Below, piece after piece: positions 46,631-56,110 of a stretch of DNA of 64,000 bases (within the stretch, counting starts at the first letter, position 1; each line of letters begins with the position of its first letter). A program made the position numbers and the translations under genes. Origin of the DNA: Candidatus Altimarinota bacterium (GTDB lineage Bacteria > Patescibacteriota > Gracilibacteria > UM-FILTER-43-11); NCBI GenBank assembly GCA_028281045.1, contig JANQKP010000003.1, positions 124,001 through 188,000 on the forward strand, in the 5' to 3' direction. Below the pieces are notes generated by a model, which saw only the letters and a program-made list of their open reading frames with translations, did not search any database and was not told the origin of the DNA.

Positions 46631-47383
46631 TTGTACACTCTTTTCGAACAACAAAAATTCATGAAAACACTTAGAAAACTTTTCTCTTCGTTGACCCTCA
46701 TTGTCTTTATATCGCTTGCCTCGACTCCAGCAGCTTTCGCGGCTGTTAATTGTGACGCTGATAACGACGGATACATTACTATTACACGTGATCGCTTCGA
46801 AAACGTGGTTCTTGCCGGAAACGAAACTGATCGCCTTAGATACAATCAAGATGGAAACAATCCACCAGAAGTGTGGGCCAACTGGTTTGAGACTTATAAA
46901 GCTCAAATCGAAGCAGACCCTGGAATCTCTGGTGATGATGTTTGTGAAAGTCTGAACTTTAAGAAAGGAGCGGAACCTGTTCGTTGTGACAGTCCGATTA
47001 TCGCTAGCTCTTCAGGAGTTTATGACACTGCTAAAGTACAATCTCTTACTGGAAACAAGGTAAATCCGGGTGCTTTTGACACCCCGAATGATGGAATTGA
47101 TCAAAACTGTGATGGAGCAGATGGTGAATTCATCCCAGGATCTTCAGATTCTGGTACAGACCTTGGATCTCTTGTAGACCGCACGATTAATCTACTGTCT
47201 AGAGCGGTTGTTGTTGTTTCAATTATTATCCTGATTTGGGGAGGAATTCTTTACGCTACTGCAGCGGGAGATGAACAAAAAACCTCCAAAGCACGGAAGG
47301 CCATTATCGGAGCCATCATTGGGCTTATCGTAGGTCTTCTTGCCCCTGCAGTTGTGAATTACATCACAGGGCAACTAGGTTAG
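46631..47383 (+). CDS. VirB2-like pilin-family protein with an N-terminal Asp-rich metal-binding-like domain
   Basis: Signal peptide; NCDADNDGYITITRDRF and TPNDGIDQNCDGADGEF motifs; C-terminal IILIWGGILYATAAGDEQKTSKARKAIIGAIIGLIVGLLAP. Confidence 0.7.
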   Translation: MYTLFEQQKFMKTLRKLFSSLTLIVFISLASTPAAFAAVNCDADNDGYITITRDRFENVVLAGNETDRLRYNQDGNNPPEVWANWFETYKAQIEADPGISGDDVCESLNFKKGAEPVRCDSPIIASSSGVYDTAKVQSLTGNKVNPGAFDTPNDGIDQNCDGADGEFIPGSSDSGTDLGSLVDRTINLLSRAVVVVSIIILIWGGILYATAAGDEQKTSKARKAIIGAIIGLIVGLLAPAVVNYITGQLG

Positions 47384-47408
47384 CCAACAAAAATAAAAAT
47401 AAAATAGG

Positions 47409-47452
47409 AAAAAAGCTTGTCGTAATATTTTGAAAAAGGGCAGGCTTTTTCC
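47409..47452 (+). terminator. terminator of the T4SS-like operon
   Basis: AAAAAGCTTGTC...GGGCAGGCTTTTT imperfect stem with T-run. Confidence 0.55.
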
Positions 47453-47896
47453 TTATGCACGACGAGAGCCTGCTGCCGCAAGTACGCGACGAGCTATATT
47501 TTCATCCCCTATAATCCCGATAAACTCATTCAGGTTTTCTTTAAAATACTCAGCATTATCAGCTGTGGCTGTTACAGCGATACGAAGCATTACTTCTAGC
47601 CCGTCTGGCGTAAACATTTCTACCCATATATCTAGCTGTGTAAGCATCATGACAAACATATCCTCATCTTCAAAAGCATCTGCTAAGGTTTGTTCATCTG
47701 GAATACCTAGCATGGCTCTAAAATCAGGTGGTGGGTCGAAATCATCTAAGATTTCATCATAAGTAGCTGATGAATTGGTGACCATAGTAACAGATCCTCT
47801 AATACTTACTAGGGGCTCTTCTTGAGTAGGCTGAAAGCCTTCTACGTCTATATTTTGATCTTTTTTTTCTGGATTTCCCATAAATATGCTTATCAA
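47453..47896 (-). CDS. hypothetical protein
   Basis: 147-aa ORF; TATAAT-like element upstream. Confidence 0.5.
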   Translation of the reverse strand: MISIFMGNPEKKDQNIDVEGFQPTQEEPLVSIRGSVTMVTNSSATYDEILDDFDPPPDFRAMLGIPDEQTLADAFEDEDMFVMMLTQLDIWVEMFTPDGLEVMLRIAVTATADNAEYFKENLNEFIGIIGDENIARRVLAAAGSRRA

Positions 47897-48123
47897 TACT
47901 ATATATTATAACACACTTATATATTATTGACAATATTAGGAGCTAAGAGATACAATGGGCTTCGCTCATTTGCGTTGATATTTCTGCTGGTTTTTCTTGT
48001 TGGAACTATCTCAAATGATCTGATCTTTCAAAAATCGCCTTTTGATTAAGTAAATTGATGATTTATGTCATTAGCTTGCTTAATCAAATATCCACGGACA
48101 ATTTACAGATACATGGAGGTATC

Positions 48124-48813
48124 ATGTTCTTACGACAACTTGTGCTGATTTTAGCACTCATCCCGACGGCCCTCCTCAGCGGTTGCGACCTGCTGGATCA
48201 ACTTGAAGAGGCGAACCAGGCCCAGGTTGATTCGGAGTTTCCGCCTACAGAGCGCTTTCCCGTTATGGACCTTTTCGTCTATGACGAAAATGGCGACCCA
48301 GTGCTTGAAGCCATTGCACAGGCGACGTTTTACACCGATGGGGACCCTCTGGATCATTTCACGGACCTCACCGACGAAGACGGCTACGTTTTTCTGTCGC
48401 TTCAAGAAGCCGAGCTTGGCGAAGAGATAGAAGTTGTGATTTCTGCCGAAGGCTTCAATGCCTTCAGCAAGCGGGTCACCGTCTCCGAATATCGGATTAC
48501 GGAGGTGGTCAACCTCGAAGTCTACGAAGAGTGTGAAAACCTCACCTACGTAGACCTCAACATCTACGCGGTCGATATTTCGACAGAGACGCCTTTGGAC
48601 GGCGCCATAGTTCGGATGCACTTCGAAGATGAAGATCCCTTAGACACCTTCACGGATGCCCTTGGCTCCACGGGTTATGAGCTCATCATCGGAGTAGACA
48701 CCGAAATCACGCTGGAAGCCTTTAGAGGCGGCTACGCCGACTACACTTCGACGTTCACGATCGCCGCCGGCGTGACCGAACAAACCATCACTCTCAAGAT
48801 GGAAAAAAACTGA
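48124..48813 (+). CDS. lipoprotein with two carboxypeptidase-regulatory-like (CNA-B-type) repeats, compositionally atypical
   Basis: MFLRQLVLILALIPTALLSGCDLL lipobox; repeats MDLFVYDENGDPVLEAIAQATFYTDGDPLDHFTDLTDEDGYVFL and VDLNIYAVDISTETPLDGAIVRMHFEDEDPLDTFTDALGSTGYEL; GGAGG 4 nt before ATG; TGA stop. Confidence 0.8.
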   Translation: MFLRQLVLILALIPTALLSGCDLLDQLEEANQAQVDSEFPPTERFPVMDLFVYDENGDPVLEAIAQATFYTDGDPLDHFTDLTDEDGYVFLSLQEAELGEEIEVVISAEGFNAFSKRVTVSEYRITEVVNLEVYEECENLTYVDLNIYAVDISTETPLDGAIVRMHFEDEDPLDTFTDALGSTGYELIIGVDTEITLEAFRGGYADYTSTFTIAAGVTEQTITLKMEKN

Positions 48814-48850
48814 CCACTGTCTGTGCAAAAAGGCGCATTTTTGAAAACCG

Positions 48851-48886
48851 GGGCCCTACGTATGTGGGGTCCTTGTTTCTATTTTT
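48851..48886 (+). terminator. terminator after the atypical lipoprotein gene
   Basis: GGGCCCTAC-GTAT-GTGGGGTCC followed by a T-rich tract. Confidence 0.6.
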
Positions 48887-49889
48887 CTTTGGCAATACTG
48901 CGCTGATCCCCCTTGTCTACAATTTCTCTATGAAGAATATCGTTGAAGTCTGTGATGAGGTCTAGTGAAGTAATGATGTCTTTTTTAGCCTTTTTATACT
49001 CCTTAAAGGTAAGAATAGGCCCTGTTAGACGCCCTCCGGGCTCTATAGGGTGGAAATCGGTTTCTATTACGAGTAAATCGTCTACCGTTTCAAAAGAATT
49101 TACAAATTTATTTGGATCTCTGCGTAAAATAGCATCCATAAGCCTTGGATTAAGCACCAAAAAGGCTTCTTTAGGGTGTCCGGCTCTCACCACGAATCTT
49201 TTATTAAATCTAGGACTCTCTAGCTCAATATCTTGGCCTTTAAAGAAGCCAAAGACACTGGAATCTTGAAGACAATGCACATCTGGGAAGGCTTTTTTCA
49301 TTTGCTGCACATAAATAGACTTATGAATCGTCTGCTCATGCTTTCCGCTACTTACAACATAGCTATAAGTACCAAAGTAGGTTTCGCGGCCATCGTATTT
49401 CAGCTTGAAAAAAGGGCTAAGCCTGACCTTGTTGCGTTTTCTAACCAGCTGAGAACCTAGATTTTCCCACTTAGGAATAAGCTGATTCGCATGCTTTATT
49501 TCTTCGGCATCGAAATCGAATTGAAGGACCCTTAAAAAGAATTTTGTGCGCTGCTGATGCACATAGCCCCAGTACGTTGCGGGGATGAAAAAAGGCAATA
49601 TTCCAATTTGAAAAGCATCTTCATCTATACTGAATTGGAACATAATGGCAATCCAAACAATAAATAACACTAGGGCGAGTATAGATAGAAGGCCAAGAGT
49701 GAGTTTTGGCTCTAGTGGCCCCGTATGAATTTTGGCATTGGCTACCACAAAGCCAATATCGACTTCATCGTCTAAAAAATCGCGATTTTTAAAGTACGCC
49801 TTCCATTCTTCGCGTGTTTTAGAGGTCACGCCCTGGCGTTTTATTTCACTCGCAACCTCCTGAACTTTTTGCTCATGGTTTCTCTCCAT
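48879..49889 (-). CDS. DUF3137-like membrane protein
   Basis: 336 aa; two TM helices, then ..YSYVVSSGKHEQTIHKSIYVQQMKKAFPDVH...FNKRFVVRAGHPKEAFLVLNPRLMDAIL. Confidence 0.65.
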   Translation of the reverse strand: MERNHEQKVQEVASEIKRQGVTSKTREEWKAYFKNRDFLDDEVDIGFVVANAKIHTGPLEPKLTLGLLSILALVLFIVWIAIMFQFSIDEDAFQIGILPFFIPATYWGYVHQQRTKFFLRVLQFDFDAEEIKHANQLIPKWENLGSQLVRKRNKVRLSPFFKLKYDGRETYFGTYSYVVSSGKHEQTIHKSIYVQQMKKAFPDVHCLQDSSVFGFFKGQDIELESPRFNKRFVVRAGHPKEAFLVLNPRLMDAILRRDPNKFVNSFETVDDLLVIETDFHPIEPGGRLTGPILTFKEYKKAKKDIITSLDLITDFNDILHREIVDKGDQRSIAKEK

Positions 49890-49891
49890 GT

Positions 49892-51856
49892 TTATTTTTT
49901 AAGTTGCTTAGCTAGCTCATCGATTTCATCTCTAAGATTCGCTGCTTTTTCGAATTCTAAGTTTTGGGCAGCAAGGTCCATTTGATGTTCCAGTTCCACC
50001 ATAAGCATACCAATTTGTTCCTTAGGAATCTTGCTGGTATCGCGTTTCCCTTTCTTGGTGGGTTTATTCTGAGAAATATCTGCAATCTTTTTCTTAATGG
50101 TTTGCGGTGTAATTCCGTGTTTTTCGTTGTAATCCATCTGAATTTTACGACGACGTGCCGTTTCATCGATGGCTTCTTGCATTGCTTTTGTGGTTTTGTC
50201 GGCGTACATCAGCACATGCCCATTTACATTACGTGCCGCGCGCCCAATAGTTTGAATTAAGGCATCACGACTACGCAGGAACCCTTCTTTATCGGCATCT
50301 AGAATAGCAATAAGCGATACTTCTGGTAGATCTAGCCCTTCACGAAGCAGATTAATCCCTACGATAATATCGATTTCACCTAGACGAAGTTCACGGAGGA
50401 TTTCGATACGCTCAAGGGTATCGATATCCGAGTGAAGGTATTTCGCTTTTAGATCGGCTTCTAGTAGGAAATCACTGAGTTTTTCCGCTGATTTCTTGGT
50501 TACCGTGGTGATTAAAACGCGTTCTCCGCGAGCGATCACCTTTTGAATCTCCGCAAGAAGGTTATCGATCTGATGCTCCGTTGGACGCACTTCAATTTCA
50601 GGATCTACAAGCCCTGTTGGGCGAATGATTTGCTCTGCAATGTCGGGTTTTTTTGTATTTTCATACTCATATTTACCAGGCGTCGCAGAAATATACACAA
50701 TTTGGTTCACATGATCTTCAAATTCTTCGAATTTAAGGGGTCTATTGTCATGTGCACTTGGCAGCCGGAATCCATGTTCAATGAGATTCGTCTTTCGTTT
50801 GTAGTTTCCATTATGCATGGCCCCAAGCTGTGGAATCGTCATATGAGATTCATCGATAAAGAACAGACTATCGCTTGGGAAATAATCTAGAAGGGTAGCG
50901 CTCGGCTGACCTGGGTCTAGATTATTTAAGTAGCGCACATAGTTTTCAATTCCGCTGGTGTAACCCGTTTCTAGCATCATTTCAATGTCGTATTCTGTGC
51001 GAGTTTTTAAGCGTTCCACCTCTACAATTTTCCCCATGTCCTTAAGCTGTTTCAGGCGAATTTCTAGGTCTTTTTTAATCTGTTCAATAGCTTTTTCTAC
51101 CCGTTCTTTGGTGGTTACATTATGTTTCGCTGGGAAAATCTTAATTTCTGTAAGATCTTTAATGAGTTCACCAGTAAAACTGTCGGCTTCTTGCATGGCC
51201 TCGATTTCATCGCCAAAGAATTCCAGGCGAATCATGTTCTCAGAAAATGGTGGAATGATTTCCACCACATCCCCAAGCACGTGATACATTCCTGATTTAA
51301 AATCAGTAGAAACTCTTTGGTACTGAAGATCTGCGAGAATACGCAAAAGCTTATTACGTTTAATAACGTCCCCTACTTTTAAATCGATGGAAAGTTCTTC
51401 GTAGGCACTTACATCACCTAGACCGTAAATCGCAGAAACCGAAGCGACAATAAGCACATCTTTTCTAGTGAGTAGATTGTACGTCGCTACATGGCGCAGA
51501 CGATCGATTTCTTCATTAATCGAGGCGTCTTTTTCAATATAAGTATCGGTTTTAGCAATATACGCTTCCGGTTGATAATAATCGTAGTAAGAAACGAAGT
51601 AAGACACTCCATTATCTGGGAAAAACTCTTGGAACTCCGCACAAAGTTGAGCCGCCAGGGTTTTATTATGTGCCAGTACCAGCGTTGGACGCTGAATTTC
51701 TTGCACAATGTTAGCCATGGTAAAAGTTTTACCTGTACCGGTGGCTCCAAGCAGTGTTTGATGCCTTTTGCCCCCTTGAATTCCCTTAACCAGCTGCTCT
51801 ATGGCCGCTGGCTGATCCCCCGTTGGTTTGAACTTTGAAGTGAGTTTGAATTCCAT
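49892..51856 (-). CDS. uvrB: excinuclease ABC subunit UvrB
   Basis: MEFKLTSKFKPTGDQPAAIEQLVKGIQ...LLGATGTGKTFTMANIV, VSYYDYYQPEAYI, GINLLREGLDLPEVSLIAILDADKEGFLRS, C-terminal UVR motif. ORF start corrected from 52033 to 51856. Confidence 0.97.
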   Translation of the reverse strand: MEFKLTSKFKPTGDQPAAIEQLVKGIQGGKRHQTLLGATGTGKTFTMANIVQEIQRPTLVLAHNKTLAAQLCAEFQEFFPDNGVSYFVSYYDYYQPEAYIAKTDTYIEKDASINEEIDRLRHVATYNLLTRKDVLIVASVSAIYGLGDVSAYEELSIDLKVGDVIKRNKLLRILADLQYQRVSTDFKSGMYHVLGDVVEIIPPFSENMIRLEFFGDEIEAMQEADSFTGELIKDLTEIKIFPAKHNVTTKERVEKAIEQIKKDLEIRLKQLKDMGKIVEVERLKTRTEYDIEMMLETGYTSGIENYVRYLNNLDPGQPSATLLDYFPSDSLFFIDESHMTIPQLGAMHNGNYKRKTNLIEHGFRLPSAHDNRPLKFEEFEDHVNQIVYISATPGKYEYENTKKPDIAEQIIRPTGLVDPEIEVRPTEHQIDNLLAEIQKVIARGERVLITTVTKKSAEKLSDFLLEADLKAKYLHSDIDTLERIEILRELRLGEIDIIVGINLLREGLDLPEVSLIAILDADKEGFLRSRDALIQTIGRAARNVNGHVLMYADKTTKAMQEAIDETARRRKIQMDYNEKHGITPQTIKKKIADISQNKPTKKGKRDTSKIPKEQIGMLMVELEHQMDLAAQNLEFEKAANLRDEIDELAKQLKK

Positions 51857-51962
51857 AAGTATAATTGTACTTATAATCCCAGGATGTTCAAGGGGGAAAT
51901 GGAAACAAAGGTATTTTAAATTGAAAACCTTTGTTATACTTTCCCTCCTGTAATTAAAACAA

Positions 51963-54212
51963 ATGCTTAAGAAGATATTTTTCGCTTTATTATTCACGCT
52001 TTTCTTGTCGCCACAGGCTTTTGCTGCCAGCAATCAGCCTACGGTGAAGATCACCAGTTATAAATATCTGCCAACGGGGCAGATTTATCCTTTTGGATCT
52101 GGAAGTGGAACGCTTATTTCTGAAGATGGCCTAGTGGTGAGTAATAACCATGTGATTTTTAATGAATCTGAATTTAAACCTCACGATGTCTTTGGTATTT
52201 GTATTACTTTCGCTGTAAAAGATGATCCAGAGTGTAAATACACGGCTCATCTTATGGCGAATAACCGAGATTTAGACCTTTCACTTCTCAAAATTAACGA
52301 AGTGGATATTTTTGGAGAACCTGTGGGGAATTTAAATTACCTCAATTACAAACACGATGTTATTCCAGAGGAAAAAACCCGTGTACAGGTACTAGGTTAT
52401 CCAGGATCTGGAGGTGAAACCATTACGATCACCCAAGGACAAGTGTCTGGAGTAGAAAAATTCAACAATGCCCTGTATTACAAAACCGATAGTGATATCG
52501 ATTTTGGAAACAGTGGTGGAACCGTGGTGGACAGCAAAGGAAACTACATTGGAGTGCCTACGTTTATCCGCGCACTTGCGGAAACCGTAGGATACTTTTT
52601 AGGCATTGAAGATGTGCGCCCATGGGTGGACGCCAACTTAGATAAAGAACTTATTATTCACGCCGCGGGGCAACAAAGATTAGAGCGCGTACTAAAACGC
52701 TACTACATCGCTAACGACACGCTGAGCTATGAAACCGATTTTTATCCTTTTTATAAGGTAACACTTCCAGAGGGTTGGGAATTTTACCAAATGTCTGATG
52801 TAGGTATTGGAGCCCACGAAAAGCAGCTAGCCTCAAGGCTCACCTTTGTGACCTCTGTGATTTATTATCAATTTGAAATTGGTGAAGGCTTCTTAGATGA
52901 GCTCGATAATCAACTGCGTCACATTCGTGAAAGATTCCCAGATTATAAAAAAGAAGTGGTGGACTTTGCAGGTACTGAGGCCTGGAAAGTGAGCTACACC
53001 GGATTCAATGGGCTGACCACGAATTACTACATTCCTTACGGTTATGCGCTGCTTAGTCTGAGCTACCACATTGATCCAGACCAAGAAGAGGAAGAGACCG
53101 AAAAAATTGAGCAGCTACTGAGCACCTTTGAATTTACACAGCCAGCTCAGAAGGATCCAAATCTTCCAGATACAATCACGTTTGAAGATCCTGGATTTTC
53201 AATCACGATGTCGGGAGACTTTAAAATGCAGGCCAATAAAAAACCGTGGCCAATCTACCTGATTTCTGAGGCAACTCAGCATGAAAACTATGAAGGAGAA
53301 ATGACCATCAACTACCGCCAGGTTTCTAAAGAAGATAGAGATCTTTCTGCGGAAGATCGTTTGGATGGTGTAGTGCAAAACATCTACGGAAACACCAAGG
53401 TGGTCTTTAAAAACGACAATGTTGTTTTAGATGGGCTAGAAGGATTCCTTTACACCCTTGAATACGAAGGAGATGAGTTCCAACAAGTGAGAAAAGTGAT
53501 CACGATTGGCCTGAGAGATGGAGACTATGAACTAACTATTGATTACGATGACCTTTCAGAAACCTTTGATGCGAACCTAGGAGCCTTAAGAGATATTCTA
53601 AATTCTTTTGATTGGCACGATGACAGCTTAGAAAAAGCTGGGCAGTATAGCTTTGGAAGCCTAGGGCAACAATTTTCTGATGTAAATCATCATCGTTTTG
53701 CTAGCAGCATTGCTAGCCTGGCTGAAAAAGAAATTGTAGGCGGATACGGAGATGGAACCTTTAAACCAGAGCGCGAAGTGTCTCGCGCCGAAGCGCTGAA
53801 AATGATTTTAGAAAGTAAAAATCATCTAGAAAAATCTAAAAAGCTGAATCAAGAAGTGAACTTTGATGAGTACCGCCAAAGCAGAACGCCAAATCCTTTC
53901 CGCGATGTTTCACGTAAAGATTGGCACCTTAAATATGTGAAATATGCGGTGCAAAAAGGTCTACTTAAAGGGTATCCAGATAAAACCTTTAGACCAAGTC
54001 AAACAGTAACTCTAGCTGAAGCGCTGAAGATGATTTTTGTTGGCTATGAAATCCCAGTATGGGAAGGTGAAACAGATCCATGGACTAAGAAGTACATCGA
54101 CAAAGCCTATGAGCTTGGAATGCTTCCAAGAGGACTTGAAGATCCAAATCATAATGTCTCAAGAGCTGAAATCGCCTTCTTGATTGAATCGGTTTACCTT
54201 CGTGCGAAATAA
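51963..54212 (+). CDS. secreted trypsin/HtrA-like serine protease with C-terminal S-layer homology (SLH) repeats
   Basis: SGSGTLISEDGLVVSNNHVIF, NRDLDLSLLKI, DIDFGNSGGTVVDSKGNYIG (catalytic GNSGG); SLH FSDVNHHRFASSIASLAEKEIVGGYGDGTFKPEREVSRAEALKMILE plus further repeats. Confidence 0.88.
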   Translation: MLKKIFFALLFTLFLSPQAFAASNQPTVKITSYKYLPTGQIYPFGSGSGTLISEDGLVVSNNHVIFNESEFKPHDVFGICITFAVKDDPECKYTAHLMANNRDLDLSLLKINEVDIFGEPVGNLNYLNYKHDVIPEEKTRVQVLGYPGSGGETITITQGQVSGVEKFNNALYYKTDSDIDFGNSGGTVVDSKGNYIGVPTFIRALAETVGYFLGIEDVRPWVDANLDKELIIHAAGQQRLERVLKRYYIANDTLSYETDFYPFYKVTLPEGWEFYQMSDVGIGAHEKQLASRLTFVTSVIYYQFEIGEGFLDELDNQLRHIRERFPDYKKEVVDFAGTEAWKVSYTGFNGLTTNYYIPYGYALLSLSYHIDPDQEEEETEKIEQLLSTFEFTQPAQKDPNLPDTITFEDPGFSITMSGDFKMQANKKPWPIYLISEATQHENYEGEMTINYRQVSKEDRDLSAEDRLDGVVQNIYGNTKVVFKNDNVVLDGLEGFLYTLEYEGDEFQQVRKVITIGLRDGDYELTIDYDDLSETFDANLGALRDILNSFDWHDDSLEKAGQYSFGSLGQQFSDVNHHRFASSIASLAEKEIVGGYGDGTFKPEREVSRAEALKMILESKNHLEKSKKLNQEVNFDEYRQSRTPNPFRDVSRKDWHLKYVKYAVQKGLLKGYPDKTFRPSQTVTLAEALKMIFVGYEIPVWEGETDPWTKKYIDKAYELGMLPRGLEDPNHNVSRAEIAFLIESVYLRAK

Positions 54213-54252
54213 CATAAGTGGTATACTTTGATTTGCTAAGTAAACTTAAGTT

Positions 54253-55059
54253 ATGAACTCGGCCCTAATACGCCTTAAAATCTTACAAGTCATTGTAGAC
54301 GGCCTACTTATACTGGCTGCCTTTGCCCTGGCGTATTTTTTTCGTATTGGGTTTTATTTCTCTAGTGATTTCCCCTTTGATCAGTACTTTTTAATTGGGG
54401 CCGTCACTATGCCGTTTACGCTGCTCTTTATGTTCTTTATTAGAGCTTACAAGTTAAGTCAGCAGATCTTTAGCTTTAGACACATTCAACGTATTGCCTT
54501 TGTAGCGCTTGAAAACGTGTTCCTGTTTATGATTCTCTACTACTTCACATTCCGTGAGTTTTTCTCAAGACTTATTCTTATTTATCTATTCCTACTCACG
54601 CTGGTGCTTATTTGGGCTTGGCACAATATCTTCCGTTGGATCATGAAAAAGGCTTCATCGAAGGAAATTGGCGTCTATAGAACGCTTATTATTGGAACCA
54701 ATCGCCCGGCAGAGCGCATTATTAAACTTTTAATACAGCAAAAGTCTCACATTAAACCGGTAGCGGTTATAGACCCACACGGTTCTAAGAAAACCGTGGT
54801 ACATGGGATTCCTGTGGTAGGAAAAATGAACGTGTTTGAAAACACTATTGCTAAGCACGATATCGATTTTATTCTGCAAACCGACAACCTAGAGCAAAGT
54901 TTAAACATCATAAACTATGCTCTAGCGAATAACATTAAGTATGTGATGCCTCCAGAGCTTCTGGGTATTTTCCAAGGGCATCAGACACTTGAAGAAATAG
55001 AAGGTCAGCCATTTTTAAAGGTAAACGCGAAGAAAAAATGGTGGCATAACATCTGGTAA
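54253..55059 (+). CDS. membrane protein with CoA/NAD-binding-like domain, similar to the N-terminal part of polyprenyl glycosylphosphotransferases
   Basis: Multiple TM helices; YRTLIIGTNRPAERIIKLLIQQKSHIKPVAVIDPHGSKKTVVHGIPVVGKMNVFENTI; no C-terminal sugar transferase domain seen. Confidence 0.65.
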   Translation: MNSALIRLKILQVIVDGLLILAAFALAYFFRIGFYFSSDFPFDQYFLIGAVTMPFTLLFMFFIRAYKLSQQIFSFRHIQRIAFVALENVFLFMILYYFTFREFFSRLILIYLFLLTLVLIWAWHNIFRWIMKKASSKEIGVYRTLIIGTNRPAERIIKLLIQQKSHIKPVAVIDPHGSKKTVVHGIPVVGKMNVFENTIAKHDIDFILQTDNLEQSLNIINYALANNIKYVMPPELLGIFQGHQTLEEIEGQPFLKVNAKKKWWHNIW

Positions 55060-55061
55060 TC

Positions 55062-56003
55062 ATGAAATGTATTATTTTAGCCGGAGGTTATGCAACGCGC
55101 CTTTGGCCGCTTACAGAAAATAAGGCAAAACCCTTGCTTCACCTGAAAGATCGGCCGCTGATTTCGCATATTGTAGATCAGATTCCAGAAGACGTAGAAA
55201 TCATCGTTTCTACGAACATGGCTTTTGAAGAAGATTTTAAAGAATGGGCCAAGCCTTACGGAAGTCGAATTAAGATCTTCGTAGAAGATTCTGGGGATGA
55301 TGCCGGGAAAAAAGGAGCCCTTGGGGCGACCGCTCTTGTAATAGAGCAAGAAAACATCAAAGATGATCTTATGCTCATTGCTGGAGACAACTACTTTGGA
55401 TTCTGCATGCAAGATTTCCTCAATCGTTTTGAAGGAAATCCTCTACTCGCCGCTTACGACATTAAAGATTTAAACAAAGCGAAGAAATTTGGAGTGGTGG
55501 TGCAACAAGATGGCAAAGTAAAAGAGTTCCAAGAAAAACCTGAGGAACCTAAAAGCACTTTGGTTTCTACCGGATGCTTTCTATTCCCACAAAAAAACTT
55601 AAAAGACATCATTCATCATGCCAAGGAGCACAATGATGATTTAGGCGGCGTATTTGAATACTTAAAACAAGAAGGGGAAGATATAGATGTTTACCGCTTT
55701 GATGCCCTTTGGTACGACATTGGCTCTTTTGACGCCTACATGGCGGCGAATAAAGAACTCATTACTCATGATGTGATTGAAAAAGAAGGCGTGAGCCAAG
55801 AAAACAACAAACTTTCTGGCAGCGTTTATTTGGGGCCTAACGTGACGGTGAAAAATTCTACGCTAGAAAATGTGATTGTACTCGATAACACCACGCTTGA
55901 TGATGTGGTGATCAGAAACTCTGTCATCGACCATGATTGCCAGCTAAAAGGCATAGATTTAGAAGGTAAAATGGTGCGCAAAGAAAGCAAGATCGAAAGA
56001 TAG
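55062..56003 (+). CDS. sugar-phosphate nucleotidyltransferase
   Basis: MKCIILAGGYATRLWPLTENKAKPLLHLKDRPLI, LMLIAGDNYFGF, GVFEYLKQEGEDIDVYRFDALWYDIGSFDAYM, C-terminal left-handed helix-type repeats. Confidence 0.9.
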   Translation: MKCIILAGGYATRLWPLTENKAKPLLHLKDRPLISHIVDQIPEDVEIIVSTNMAFEEDFKEWAKPYGSRIKIFVEDSGDDAGKKGALGATALVIEQENIKDDLMLIAGDNYFGFCMQDFLNRFEGNPLLAAYDIKDLNKAKKFGVVVQQDGKVKEFQEKPEEPKSTLVSTGCFLFPQKNLKDIIHHAKEHNDDLGGVFEYLKQEGEDIDVYRFDALWYDIGSFDAYMAANKELITHDVIEKEGVSQENNKLSGSVYLGPNVTVKNSTLENVIVLDNTTLDDVVIRNSVIDHDCQLKGIDLEGKMVRKESKIER

Positions 56004-56110
56004 CAATTTTGAGGCAAAATCTTTAGCTCAAATGGCAAGGTGGAAACAGTTGATCCCCTAGCCTATTTTATATAGAATACTTGAGCTAAAATTTAAATTT
56101 CGTAAAACTC

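Noticed and set aside
51857-51885. AAGTATAATTGTACTT as an SOS box for uvrB
   Set aside because: Only partly similar to the lexA boxes and it overlaps the -10 element; too weak to call without a genome-wide motif.
49892-52033. uvrB start at 52033 as in the ORF track
   Set aside because: The first 59 residues are not UvrB-like and overlap the divergent protease gene; the canonical MEFKLTSKFKPTGDQP start is at 51856.
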